Positions 35,148-44,765 of a DNA stretch of 60,000 bases are shown in pieces. Each line of letters begins with the position of its first letter. Position 1 is the first letter of the stretch. Made by a program: the position numbers and the translations under genes. Source of the stretch: Cryptomeria japonica (lineage: Eukaryota; Streptophyta; Pinopsida; Cupressales; Cupressaceae); the NCBI RefSeq assembly GCF_030272615.1, contig NC_081410.1, positions 260,080,437 to 260,140,436 of the forward strand, read 5' to 3'. The notes beneath the pieces were generated by a model. That model saw nothing but the letters and a program-made list of their open reading frames with translations, did not search any database and was not told where the DNA came from.

Positions 35148-36077
35148 ATGGCAACTAACTTTTTCAGGAAGGATAGTCTAAAACTTGATGGAACTAACTA
35201 TGTTATATGGAAGTTCAGAATGGAGACACATCTGAATTGCATTGGAAAAGACATATGGGATGTTACAAATAATGGCTATGTTTGTCCTACACCGAATCAA
35301 CCTAATCCACCAACATTGAGTAAGGATCAAGAGAATGATTGCAAAGCAAGAGAAGCACCCTTGAGTGCCTTGTCAAATCAGAAAATCATGGGATTATCAG
35401 ATCGATCTACTGTTAAAGCTATTTGGAATAAATTGGAGACATTGAATGAAGGAGATACCAGTGTCAAAATTGCAAAACTGGAATGCTTCCGGGTTAGGTA
35501 TGAAAAATTGAAAACAGAAGAAGATGAAAGATTTTTTGCTTTTATGGAAAGGGTTAATGAAATTGTTTTGGGAATACATTGTTGTGGAGGTTCCTTAAGT
35601 GAAGATGAAATTGTTTCTAAAGTTTTGAGAGCATTGCCACCAGCATACAAAATGAAAGTAACTACTATTAATGAGTTGAGAACAATGCCTAATACTTCAG
35701 TATCTAGAGATACCTTGGTTGGAAAACTTTCAATATTTGAGCTTGAGGAATTTGGTCTTGTTGCTACAATTAGAATAGATTTAGCCTTCAAAGCATCATT
35801 GTCTACATCATCATCATCATCTGATAAATCTGATTGGAAAGAACTTTATGCAAGAGAACTTGAAGATATCAGGAGGGAAAATGGAGAACTAGAACTTGAA
35901 GCACTATTTGCAAGGAAAATGCCTAAAGGTCCTATTGGAAGTAAGTATGAAGGTAAAGTACCATTTAAATGTTTTAACTACAGTAAAGTTGTCCATATGG
36001 CATCTAGATGTCTTGATAGACATGCAAGATTAAGAGAAGAAGCTAAAAGAACATATAAGCCTAACCCTAAATATTAG
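35148..36077 (+). CDS. copia gag (element D), ends at a premature stop
   Basis: The 309-residue frame opens with MATNFFRKDSLKLDGTNY, a typical copia gag start (LDGTNYVIWKFRM), and has the gag helix region around residues 90-180 (FFAFMERVNEIVLGIHCCGG, ALPPAYKMKV). The zinc knuckle near residue 275 reads CFNYSKVVHMASRC: the second Cys is Y and the Gly is V, so it probably cannot bind zinc. The frame stops at 36075-36077 and continues in the same frame as protease and pol. The start is the first ATG after the primer binding site that gives this N-terminus. Confidence 0.85.
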   Translation: MATNFFRKDSLKLDGTNYVIWKFRMETHLNCIGKDIWDVTNNGYVCPTPNQPNPPTLSKDQENDCKAREAPLSALSNQKIMGLSDRSTVKAIWNKLETLNEGDTSVKIAKLECFRVRYEKLKTEEDERFFAFMERVNEIVLGIHCCGGSLSEDEIVSKVLRALPPAYKMKVTTINELRTMPNTSVSRDTLVGKLSIFELEEFGLVATIRIDLAFKASLSTSSSSSDKSDWKELYARELEDIRRENGELELEALFARKMPKGPIGSKYEGKVPFKCFNYSKVVHMASRCLDRHARLREEAKRTYKPNPKY

Positions 36078-36420
36078 AGATACAAATTTAAGAAGAATAG
36101 AGACAAATCATATTACTATGTTGATGAAGGAGTTACTGATGATTCTGATGAAGAACCGGTAGACAATGGATGGGCTTTTGTTGCAATAATAGAATATCAA
36201 CTGGCACCTACTATTCCACTGGTAGAGCATGCCCTGGCAGCTAAAATTGAAGAAAAGGATGAATGGATTATAGATTCTTGATGTTCACATCATATGGCTG
36301 GTGATAAAAGTAAATTATTATCTTTTCAGGAATACAATGGAGGTCTAGTAAGATTTGGGGATGACAAAGCTTGTTTGATCAGAGGAAAAGGCACTATATC
36401 TTTTGATGATAAGCACAATA
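36078..36420 (+). pseudogene. copia protease (element D)
   Basis: EEKDEWIIDS, then a stop at 36279-36281, then CSHHMAGDKSKL marks the aspartic protease active site. The Gly of D-S-G is replaced by the stop codon. The rest (YNGGLVRFGDDKACLIRGKG) is well preserved in the same frame as gag and integrase. Confidence 0.8.
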
Positions 36421-37565
36421 TTGACAACATTTATTATGTTGAAGGTTTGAAGCATAATCTTTTGAGTGTTGGTCAATTAGTTGAAAAAGGATTTCAATTA
36501 CAATTCAAGAATGGTAAATGCAAAATCATGAATAGAACTGGTTTGGAGATTGCAACCGGTAATCAGACTAGAGGTAATATCTTTCATTTGAATAACAATG
36601 AAAAGACATGCTCAATTGCACATATTGATGAAAGTTGGTTATGGCATAAAAGACTCTGTCATGTGAATTTTGATTGCATTATAAATATTAGTTCAACAAA
36701 GGCAGTAAGGGATTTACCTAAGATTGTAAAACCTCATAATCCAGTATGTAAGGAATGTCAAATGGGAAAGCAAGTTAGAACAACTTTTAAGAGTATTTCT
36801 AAGAAATCCAATAATGTTCTTGATTTAATTCATACTGACTTATGTGGCCCGACAAGAACAAGAAGTCTACAGGGAGATAGATACTTAATGCTAATCATTG
36901 ATGATTATTCTAGAATGTGTTGGGTTACTTTTCTCAGGGAGAAATCAGAAGCTTTTGGGAAGTTCAAATTATTCAAAGCAATGGTAGAGAATGAAACCGG
37001 TAAGAAAATAAAATGTTTAAGATCAAATCAAGGAGTTGAATTTACATCTAAGGAATTTAATACATTTTGTGAAGTGAATGGAATTAAAAGACAACTATCA
37101 GCACCCCAGACACCTCAGCAAAATGGAGTTGTGGAAAGGAAGAACGGAACTATTTTGGATGCAGCTAGAAGCATGATATCAGAAGCAAATCTACCTCATC
37201 TGTACTGGAGAGAAGCAATGAATACAACGGTTTACACTTTCAACAGAGTTCACATCAAAGGTGAAACTGGTAAGACACCTTATGAATTATGGTTTGGTAA
37301 TATTCCTACTCTTAAATACTTCAGAATATTTGGAAACAAATTCTACATTAGGAGAGATGAGTATATTGGCAAATTTGATCCTAGAAGTGATGAAGGAATA
37401 TTTCTTGGTTATTCATCTAAGAGAAAAGCATATAGATGTTTTAATAAAAGATTGCAGAAAATCATTGAGAGTGCAAATGTGAAGATAGATGAACACTTTA
37501 GAGGAAATTCAAGGTCTATGGATTCTGAACTAGTAGTTGAGATTATCACAAATGAACCTATATAG
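36421..37565 (+). pseudogene. copia integrase (element D)
   Basis: The pre-integrase zinc region has WLWHKRLCHVNFD and VCKECQMGKQ (HHCC). The core has DLIHTDLCGPT (first D), LIIDDYSRMCW, LRSNQGVEF (second catalytic D replaced by N) and QQNGVVERKNGT (third E). The C-terminal end has FGNKFYIRRDEYIG, GIFLGYSS and a stop at 37563-37565. It shares the frame with gag and reverse transcriptase. The D to N change removes one metal-binding residue, so catalysis is unlikely even apart from the stops. Confidence 0.88.
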
Positions 37566-38540
37566 AGTGCATCAGTACAGAATGTTGATCCAGTCACACC
37601 GGCATCATCAGAGAATTCCACAGTGACTGAAGAACAGCAGCAAGTGAACACACCCAGGTATATAAGATTGAATCACTCTTAAAGTCAGATAATTGGGAAT
37701 AAGTATCAAGGAGTTATGACAAGAGGAAGACTAGCAAATGAAGAGGTATGTTTAATTTCTCAAATTGTACTAGCATCTATTATTGAGGCATGTGAAGATA
37801 AACATTGGATTAAAGCTATGGAAGATGAATTAGAACAAATTGAAAAGAACAATACATGGACATTGGCTCCCCGGCCTAAAGATAAAAATGTAATTGGAAC
37901 TAAATGGGTATTCAGAAATAAACTTAATGAAGATGGTAAGGTAATCAGAAACAAAGCAAGATTAGTGTGTAAGGGATATTCACAGAAAGAAGGAATTGAT
38001 TACAATGAAACCTTTGCACCGGTAGCTAGAATTAAGGCAGTCGGATTATTTCTTGCATTTGCAGCACACAAAAACTATAAATTATATCAAATGGATGTAA
38101 AATATGCATTTCTAAATGGTGATCTTGAAGATGAAATTTACATTGAACAATCTAATGAATTTTCATTAACAAATGATAAAGATATGGTTTGCAGATTAAG
38201 GAAAGCTTTATATGGATTGAAGCAAGCTCCTAGAGCTTGGTATGTTAAATTGGAAAAATACCTTTTGAATCTTGGTAGCACTAAAGGTAATGCTGACAAC
38301 AACTTATATTTCAAAGTGACTAATGAAGACATCTTGGTTATTGAAGTTTTTGTTGATGACATCATTTTTGGAGGAGAAGATGGATTGTGTAAAAATTTTG
38401 CTAATAAAATGCAGGAAGAATTTGAAATGTCTATGATTGGGGAGATAAAATTCTTTTTAGGATTGCAGATTTCATAGACTGATAAAGGTATATTCATATG
38501 TCAAAAAAAGTACCTGAAGGAATTACTGAAGAAATTTGGT
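37566..38540 (+). pseudogene. copia reverse transcriptase (element D)
   Basis: After stops at 37563 and 37680 the frame is open for 253 residues from 37716. It has KHWIKAMEDELEQIEKNNTW, GTKWVFRNKLNEDG, GYSQKEGIDYNETFAPVARI, YQMDVKYAFLNGDL, YGLKQAPRAWYVKL and VFVDDIIFGG (catalytic FVDD). A stop at 38475-38477 follows FFLGLQIS, and the frame then resumes with KGIFICQKKYLKELL. The domain is complete apart from stops. Confidence 0.9.
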
Positions 38541-39296
38541 ATGGAAAACTTTAAACCGGTGAGTACTCCTATGACTACAACTGATAAATTGTCATTAAAG
38601 GATGACTCAGCTCTTGTTAATCCGAAAAGATACAAATCTATGGTTGAAGGTTTACTATATTTGACACAAACAAAACCTAATATAATGAATGCAGTGTGTA
38701 TTGTTTCAAGATTTCAGAGTAATCCTAGAGAAAAACATGAATCAGGAGTGAAAAGGATTTTTCGGTATCTACAAGGCACAACAAATCTTGGTTTATGGTA
38801 TCCTAAAGATGAAAATTTTGATCTATGTGCATACACCGATGCTAATTGGGCAGGAGATGTAAATGATAGAAAGAGAACCACCGGCGGGGCATTCTTTCTT
38901 GGTAGCAAATTGATTTTATGGTTGAGCAAGAAATAGAGTTATACATCATTATCAATAGCAGAATCAAAATATGTTGCAGCAGCAACTAATTGTACTCAGG
39001 TATTATGGATTAAGCAAATGTTGAAGGACATAAAGGTAAAATGCAAAGAACTTATAATCATTTATTGTGATAATTCAGCAGCAATTGATATATCTAAGAA
39101 TCTGGTATTTCACTCTAAAACTAAACATGTTTCTATCAAATATAATTTTCTGAAAGAGAATGTTGAAGCAAAAGAAGTGAGATTGGTTTATGTGAACACT
39201 AAAGAGCAGATTGCAGATATCTTTACTAAGCCTTTGCCTAAGGAAACTTTTGAATATCTCAAAGAGAAGCTTGGGGTTATACCCTCGTCAGTATAG
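38541..39296 (+). pseudogene. copia RNase H (element D)
   Basis: The landmarks are VEGLLYLTQTKPNIM, CAYTDANWAGDVNDRKRTTGG (first D), a stop at 38934-38936 after LSKK, then SLSIAESKYVAAATN (E), IYCDNSAAIDISKN (D), SKTKHVSIKYNFLKE and IADIFTKPL, ending at 39296. It is in the same frame as gag through reverse transcriptase and completes a copia polyprotein. Confidence 0.9.
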
Positions 39297-39691
39297 ACTT
39301 AGACAATTGATTCTTGGCATCAAACTGGCAGAATTTACAGAGAAACCTGTTTCCAGCTTTGATGGAGGACAGCTACTTGTTAGGGGGAGTAGTTGGAGAA
39401 GTTGGTTATAACAATTGGTATTTGTAATTGGTTCTATGAAATGGTTGTATCTGGTATTTGTATTGTTTTGGCATTTGATGTCAAAGGGGGAGAGATATCT
39501 ATGGAAAAAAAAACATTATCCTTTGGGGAGAGATTATTCATTGGGGGAGAGATATATACTCTCTACATTAGTATTTTGATTTTTGGTATTGATCTATTCT
39601 GGAGATTGTTGGTTTTTGGTTTTTGGCATTCTGTTTTGGCACTTAGATATTTTTCCATCTTTGTGTTGCCATCAATACCAAAGGGGGAGAT
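39297..39691 (+). other. D 3' non-coding region with serial purine tracts and PPT
   Basis: Purine tracts recur near 39381 (TTAGGGGGAGT), 39484 (CAAAGGGGGAGAGA), 39524 (TTTGGGGAGAGA), 39542 (TGGGGGAGAGA) and 39679. The last, CAAAGGGGGAGA at 39679-39690, is one base before the LTR and is in polypurine-tract position. The same arrangement occurs in B and in the truncated D-family copy at 6020-6255. Confidence 0.7.
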
Positions 39692-40158
39692 TGTTGGTAT
39701 TATGGATGTGTTGCATTGGTTTTGTCATTGATGTGAACACTTATCAACACTTATCCTTCTGGAGATCTTTGATTATGTTGAGCTGGCACATTATGTTCAC
39801 CGGCAAGTTCAGTGACTTATGCACAGTCACCGGTATTTGGTTCACCGGCAAGTTATATTGTTCACTGGCACTGAGGATGACTTGTTATCATCTATAGATC
39901 ACTTGGTTATGCCAAAGACATGGTTTGGACACTTGGTTTTGGTATTTTTGTTATTGGTCTAATCGGGTTGACATATTTGTTAACCGACATTAATTTTGGT
40001 TTACCGGTACTGATATTAACTGTTAATTTGTTAACCGACATTAAGTTTGGTTTATCGGTATTATGTATCAAGTTTGATTAAGTTATATTTGGGTTGAAAT
40101 TATTAGACAACTAATTCACCCCCCCCCCACCCCTCTCAGTTGCCTCTGGGTCCTAACA
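39692..40158 (+). repeat. 3' LTR of element D, internally deleted
   Basis: It starts TGTTGG and ends TCCTAACA, followed by TGTTC. It is only 467 bp against about 1086 bp for the 5' LTR. The missing block covers the segment from about 34295 to 34970 of the 5' LTR, including its TATA-like element and the shared box. Repeated TTTGTTAACCGACATTA units at the junction (near 39976 and 40030) suggest deletion between short repeats. Confidence 0.85.
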
Positions 40159-40163
40159 TGTTC

Positions 40164-40534
40164 GGGCTCATACAAACTCCTTTTCAGGTGCTGTTTTTTT
40201 TTTTTAAGTGCATTATTTTTTTGTCTATTTCATAATCAGCTATTAGTTTGTAGTGATTTTGAGTTGAAATTTTATTTTCATCATATGGTCTTTTTTGGCC
40301 AATTTGGTACTTGTATTGCATATATCTATCCTTTTGGTCTTTTGCATTGTAGTTCTTAGCCTATTGGGGCAAGTTGTAAAACAAAATCAGAAGTCCACTT
40401 TGTCATTGTTTGCAAGCAGCCTATTGTACACGCACTACATGTAAAGTGCCAAAATCTTCATTTTTTTATTTTTTTTTTTGGGGGGGGGGTGTCTCTTGTG
40501 CTCTTTCTCTCTTGTGTTCTTTCATTTTTCTACC
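40164..40534. other. F leader, right part
   Basis: Leader sequence of F resumes after the D duplication. It has T-rich and G-rich runs near 40466-40490 and no gene. Confidence 0.5.
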
Positions 40535-41450
40535 ATGGGTTCACCTAAGTTTTCTCTCTTAACTCCACATAATTATGCTACTTGGAAAATTGATGCATGG
40601 AGTAAACTAATGGAAAAAGGGTTAACTCATTTCATTAATGGAACTATTGTTGCCCTCATTGATCCTAAGGTTGATACCAATGGTCACTTGGATTGTCTCA
40701 CTAAGAACATCATGGCAATTGGTACCTTAATAAAGTATGTATCAAAGGATCTCATCTTTCATATTGAGAAACGTACTTTAATTAAGGATGCTTGGCAAAA
40801 GTTTCAAGACTTGTATGGCCAAGTTGATGAGATTAGGGGATATCAAATTGATAGTGATCTCACCATGTTAGATCCAAACAAATTTGATAAAATACAAGAT
40901 TATGTCACTAAGGCAAAGAACAACTCAAGGATTGTGGCATTGACAAGAAAGATACTCCATTGGTCTTTAATTTGATGAAGAAACTTCCACAAGAATATGC
41001 AGCATTTGTTTCTAGTTTCCAAACCCATAGGATGATAATGGGTTTAAGCTACACAATGCTTATATTTGATGCTTTCACTGACATGTTGATGATGGAACAA
41101 ACTAAGTTGATAGGCATGGGCATTATTAAGACTTCTAAGTCTCAAGCATATGTGGCAACTCAGGGAAACAAAGGAAATCAAGGAAAGGACAACTCAAACA
41201 AGAAGAAAGTTCAATCAAAGCCTAAGGACAAAGCACCACCTTCTCCACAACAAGGGGATTCATCCCCTTCCAAGAAGAACAATTCACCAAAGAAGGAGAG
41301 ACCAACGTGTACCTATTATAAAAAGGTTGGTCATGAGGAGAATCATTTTCATCCTAAGAAGATTGATGAGCTCCTACATATCCTCAAAAAGAACAACATT
41401 GATTTGCCTAATACCTACAAGAAGGAGGATTCGTCACCTTCCACTTCCTC
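40535..41450 (+). pseudogene. copia-like gag of element F
   Basis: I place the start at 40535 (MGSPKFSLLTPHNYATWK), because an NY-x-x-WK motif close to the N-terminus is typical of copia gag, although the frame is open further up. The first 150 residues run to a frameshift near 40940; the second frame continues as VFNLMKKLPQEYAAFVSSF. A lysine/serine-rich linker precedes a zinc-knuckle relic CTYYKKVGHEENHF, in which the second and last Cys are replaced by Y and F. The context is gag of a non-autonomous copia element. Confidence 0.8.
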
Positions 41451-42127
41451 AATAAAAGGGGAAAGGATAAGCATTTATGGTAGCAACAAGTGGGAAGAAT
41501 CACTCTTTTGGGACAACAAAAGGACAAGCTCTTTATGCTACTAGAAGTCATGATTCAAGGAGATGGCTTCTAGATTCAAGGGCTTCTCATCATATGGCAT
41601 CTTTGCAATCTATTTTCTCTTCATTTGAGCCTTGCACCATGCCCCATATTTTGATGGGAAACCATACACACAGGGATGTGATTGGGAAAGGGTCTATTGC
41701 CATTGGGGATAACTCCTTCAATGATGTGTTGTGTGTACCCCATTTGACAAACAATCTTCTTTCCATCTATCAAACCACACATGGGGCAACAAATAAAATT
41801 GTGGAGTTCACACCTGAGTCAGTTATCATTAGAGACTTGGAGAGTATAGCTATCATTGCAGCTAGGGTTGTGGATCATGCATCTCGGTTATATTCCTTTT
41901 CAGATTTTGTTCCTATTGATGAGGACGATTTTACATATGATGATCACACCTCTTGTGATGATTCAGATTTAGAGGATAACTATGGGTACTTGAGCTTGGG
42001 GATTCTCACATGTGACCCCATTCTTGAGCCTTGTGTTTCATCTTCTCCTCATGATATCACATCACCTATTGCACCAGATGATGCAGATGATGCGACAGTT
42101 TTGCCTTCTTATGATTCAATGCAATAG
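41451..42127 (+). pseudogene. copia-like protease and acidic extension (element F)
   Basis: After a frameshift near 41460, RRWLLDSRASHHMAS marks the copia protease site with D-S-G changed to D-S-R. SIAIGDNSFNDVLCVPHLTNNLLSI follows as in normal copia polyproteins. The reading then departs from copia: instead of a pre-integrase HHCC and integrase it becomes an acidic region (FVPIDEDDFTYDD, CDDSDLEDNYGYLSLG). A stop falls at 42125-42127. Confidence 0.75.
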
Positions 42128-42191
42128 GATATATCTTGTCTTCCAGCTTCAGTTTCTTGGGATGACTATTTGACAGACATTCAATGCATAT

Positions 42192-42560
42192 TTGGGAGAC
42201 ATAATTGATGATATTCATTTTCTCTTTGATGAAGGTTATCCTTCTTTGATTGTTATGAGGGAACACTCTGACCCTCTTGTTCATTCTCTACATGATCACT
42301 CTTTTGAGGTTGACATGATTGTGGATTCTTATGTACAGCAGTTGGAGGAGGTCTCTTTATCCTTAGAGGAGACATATGAATCTTTGGATATTATTCTACA
42401 TTCATCTCCACTAGATCTTGGAGTTCCTTTTTCAGCAGTGTGGATCAGTACGCCACCTTTAGAGGAGGTAACTTTCAACATCGACATGGGGATACTTGAG
42501 CAGTTTTTAGAGACTTCATTCATCATGTGTCTTTTTCCTTCATCTTCCCTTCATGATTGA
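42192..42560 (+). CDS. Acidic C-terminal ORF of element F (no known domain)
   Basis: The 122-residue frame is rich in D, E, L and S (DIIDDIHFLFDEG, VDSYVQQLEEVSLSLEETYESL, PPLEEVTFNIDMG) and lies in the place where integrase and reverse transcriptase would be. It follows the protease frame after a short interruption at 42125-42191 and is probably the continuation of the same polyprotein. No motif identifies it. It may be a spacer with no function, or a domain specific to this non-autonomous family. Confidence 0.5.
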   Translation: MGDIIDDIHFLFDEGYPSLIVMREHSDPLVHSLHDHSFEVDMIVDSYVQQLEEVSLSLEETYESLDIILHSSPLDLGVPFSAVWISTPPLEEVTFNIDMGILEQFLETSFIMCLFPSSSLHD

Positions 42561-42982
42561 GGATACTTCATGGATACACCTTTGGTTTTGTTTCTTCCTA
42601 TGGGGAGGAACCTTGTTCAACGATCGTGGAGAAGTTTCTTCATTTAGTTTCAAGCTTCTACCATTAGTACAGATTCCACATTGAGGGTGGGCTACCTAGT
42701 CTCTCTTCTTTCTCTTCTTCTCTCATATGGGGGGGATATTTTCCTCACATGGGGTTTGTTCCTTCACATAGTTCTTTGAGAGATATTTGTATAGTTTTCA
42801 TCTCTCTTTTGGGGGAGGGTTTTTTCCCATTGAGTTTTTCTCTCTTTCCCCAATTTTATGGGAGATTGCATTTGCATTTGTACACGGGTACCTAACATGG
42901 CCTTGTAGTTGGGACCCATCTTGAATTGCTTAGTTTCATTGTAGACTTAAGTGCATTCCCCTAAGTTTCACTTAAGGGGGGG
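42561..42982 (+). other. F 3' non-coding region and PPT
   Basis: It has G-rich tracts near 42729 (ATGGGGGGGAT), 42813 (TTGGGGGAGGG) and 42973-42982 (TAAGGGGGGG), the last directly before the 3' LTR start TGTTGG. The earlier tracts repeat the pattern of decoy-like purine tracts seen in B and D. Confidence 0.6.
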
Positions 42983-43471
42983 TGTTGGTGTAATTATTTA
43001 TTCATGTTGAATATAATTAAACTTTACTTAAGTTTACTTAGGTACATGCATAACATAGTAGTTTACATATGAGACACTTAGGGAGATGTGCATACATTGG
43101 GAGTGTGTATGTAGGATAATTTCCACCTTTTATGGTGTGATCTTGTTGTTACTTTATCATATCCACTTATTGTGGGATGATAATTCCATCTTCGGTGGGT
43201 GATCCACCTCATGTGGAATATTTTACTATTTATCCTACCTACCCCTACCTACCCTTGCATATCATTGAGCCACATGTCATCATTGTGTGCTCTCGTCTCT
43301 TAGCCTAGCCTTTATAAGCAGGCTTATCATACATTGTATGTAATGATGATCCAATTGATCTCTTTTGCATCTTGATAGGAATACAATTTATTCTTGTCAT
43401 ATTTTATCTCTCTTGTCATTGTGCTATATTTTGTTCTCTCTGATCTTGGTTACTTCAAGCATGATCTCACA
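42983..43471 (+). repeat. 3' LTR of element F
   Basis: This 489-bp repeat starts TGTTGG and ends ATCTCACA, paired with 30549-31039. It is followed by ACACTTGAT, the shortened target duplication plus continuing H sequence. Confidence 0.9.
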
Positions 43472-43688
43472 ACACTTGATACAAAGGTAAAAGCACAACC
43501 ATGACTACCAGAACACTAGATTCCGAATCAAAGGATCTTCTGAAAATTACTCTGGTAAACCATGCATACCTCACTGCTCAATATCACATACATATCTATC
43601 TTCCACTATTGCTCAATGTGCTACATCCAGTCCTGACTGGATCATAGGGTTTGACATCAATGAAAACATTCACAAATCTAACAGATAG

Positions 43689-44751
43689 TATTGGGCTCAT
43701 TCCCTTGGATTAGGAATATTATTGTTTGATCTTCTTGGTTAGAGAGGATTACATCCATGTTGATTACATGATATAAATGTTTATTTGATCTTATGGGATT
43801 AAATGGATGGATGTTGATGCTATTTTCTTTGGAAGTTTATGGAGGTGGTGATACTTAGAACAGTTAGCATTTAGAGGTTTATATATAAGGACAAGCTATA
43901 GGTTTTGATTTGTAGTGTTTCTCTCTTTGATCTTAGTTATCTTCCTAGATGTTTGATTTCAAATTACATTGGATTTGAGGTTTGCATGGAGCTATGGTGA
44001 TCACTAGTTTGTGGTCATGATTTGTCATATGGGAGATGGCATGGATTTTTCATTATCTCTTTATTTTGTTGGTTGTAGAGAACATAGGAGAGCATTGGAG
44101 AATTGAGGTGAGAGTTGTACTTGCAAGCTATTAGTTTACAAGTTATGCATAATATTGTGGATTTTCCTTGATACTACATGATTATGATTATACTTTCTCT
44201 ATGATGCTATCAATGTATATTTGAGTGTATTAATCATTTTTAAATTTGACATTACCTATGTAGCGGGAGTTTCTAAGTGTATATGTGACAGGTTTGGTAC
44301 TTGGAGCTTATGATTGCATGTTGTGGGTTGCATATGTTGTTGACATGAGATTAACTTAATATGTTGTGTATACCTATAAGGTATGGTTAGTTGGATGTAT
44401 TAGCACTTGTTGTGGGTTCTATTTCAATTATGTGTATGGTTTCCTGATAGCTATTGGTGCATATTGATACATTTGGATTGAGTGTTTGTGTTTGGGATAT
44501 CAATTGAGGTATGACTTGTGCTACATTGTGATGGTTTGTGTGGATTCTCTTTGGATGGCTTCTTATCTTTGTGAAGTGGAATGATGGAGGATGAGAGCAT
44601 TGATTTTTGAGATGATAGTCACATAGTTTCTTGTTACGGGTGTCTTGATGGAGCGCTTGGAGCACTTGGATTCTTTGATGATATATGTGGCTAGATAGAT
44701 TTCCCCCTTATCATGTTTGAAATGACTTGTTGACCATTATGCAATGTATAC
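43689..44751. other. C 3' internal region, no gene
   Basis: After solo LTR H, non-coding C sequence resumes. There is no plus-strand coding; a short minus frame at 44387-44665 has no recognisable motif. It ends at the polypurine tract of C. Confidence 0.5.
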
Positions 44752-44765
44752 AAAAAGTGGGAGAA
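44752..44765 (+). promoter_or_regulatory. Polypurine tract of element C
   Basis: AAAAAGTGGGAGAA, a purine tract with one T, directly precedes the 3' LTR start TGTTGAG at 44766. Confidence 0.7.

Larger units (their letters stand above)
32510..40158 (+). mobile_element. Element D: Ty1/copia retrotransposon, nearly complete
   Basis: D is bounded by a perfect TGTTC duplication (32505-32509 and 40159-40163). It has both LTRs, a primer binding site, gag, protease, integrase, reverse transcriptase and RNase H in copia order, serial purine tracts and a polypurine tract. All coding parts from 35148 to 39296 lie in one reading frame, with six stop codons and no frameshift seen. The 5' LTR holds solo LTR E and the 3' LTR has an internal deletion of about 620 bp. 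It is among the youngest insertions in the nest (LTR difference about 3% by eye). Confidence 0.93.
30549..43471 (+). mobile_element. Element F: copia-like gag-protease element lacking integrase and polymerase
   Basis: F has LTRs at 30549-31039 and 42983-43471, a primer binding site and a polypurine tract. The left flank is ACAAC (30544-30548). The right flank reads ACACTTGAT, which equals an ACAAC duplication followed by ACTTGAT after loss of one AAC unit. Without D the element is about 5.3 kb and encodes gag, a protease and an acidic tail, then goes straight to its 3' LTR. It must have relied on enzymes supplied in trans. LTRs differ at about 6% of sites by eye. Confidence 0.85.
29395..43683 (-). 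mobile_element. Solo LTR H (reverse orientation), split by F
   Basis: In plus coordinates the outer ends are TGTTAA (29395) and CTAACA (43683), flanked by a perfect GATAG duplication at 29390-29394 and 43684-43688. Reverse-complement features fix the orientation: a GAGAGGGGGTGAATC stretch near 29425 is the inverted poly-C tract, and TACGTGGAAAACCC near 29560 is the inverted shared LTR box. Removing F leaves about 1.36 kb with no internal region, so H is a solo LTR left by recombination between two LTRs. Confidence 0.85.

Noticed and set aside
35378-35791. Minus-strand 137-residue open frame inside D gag
   Set aside because: It is the complement of the gag frame and shows no motif of its own.
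7262-40130. Poly-C runs near LTR ends (7268, 10380, 21423, 34061, 35057, 40118) as assembly errors
   Set aside because: They recur at the same place before the LTR end in several families, so they are an inherited feature, though exact lengths may be unreliable.
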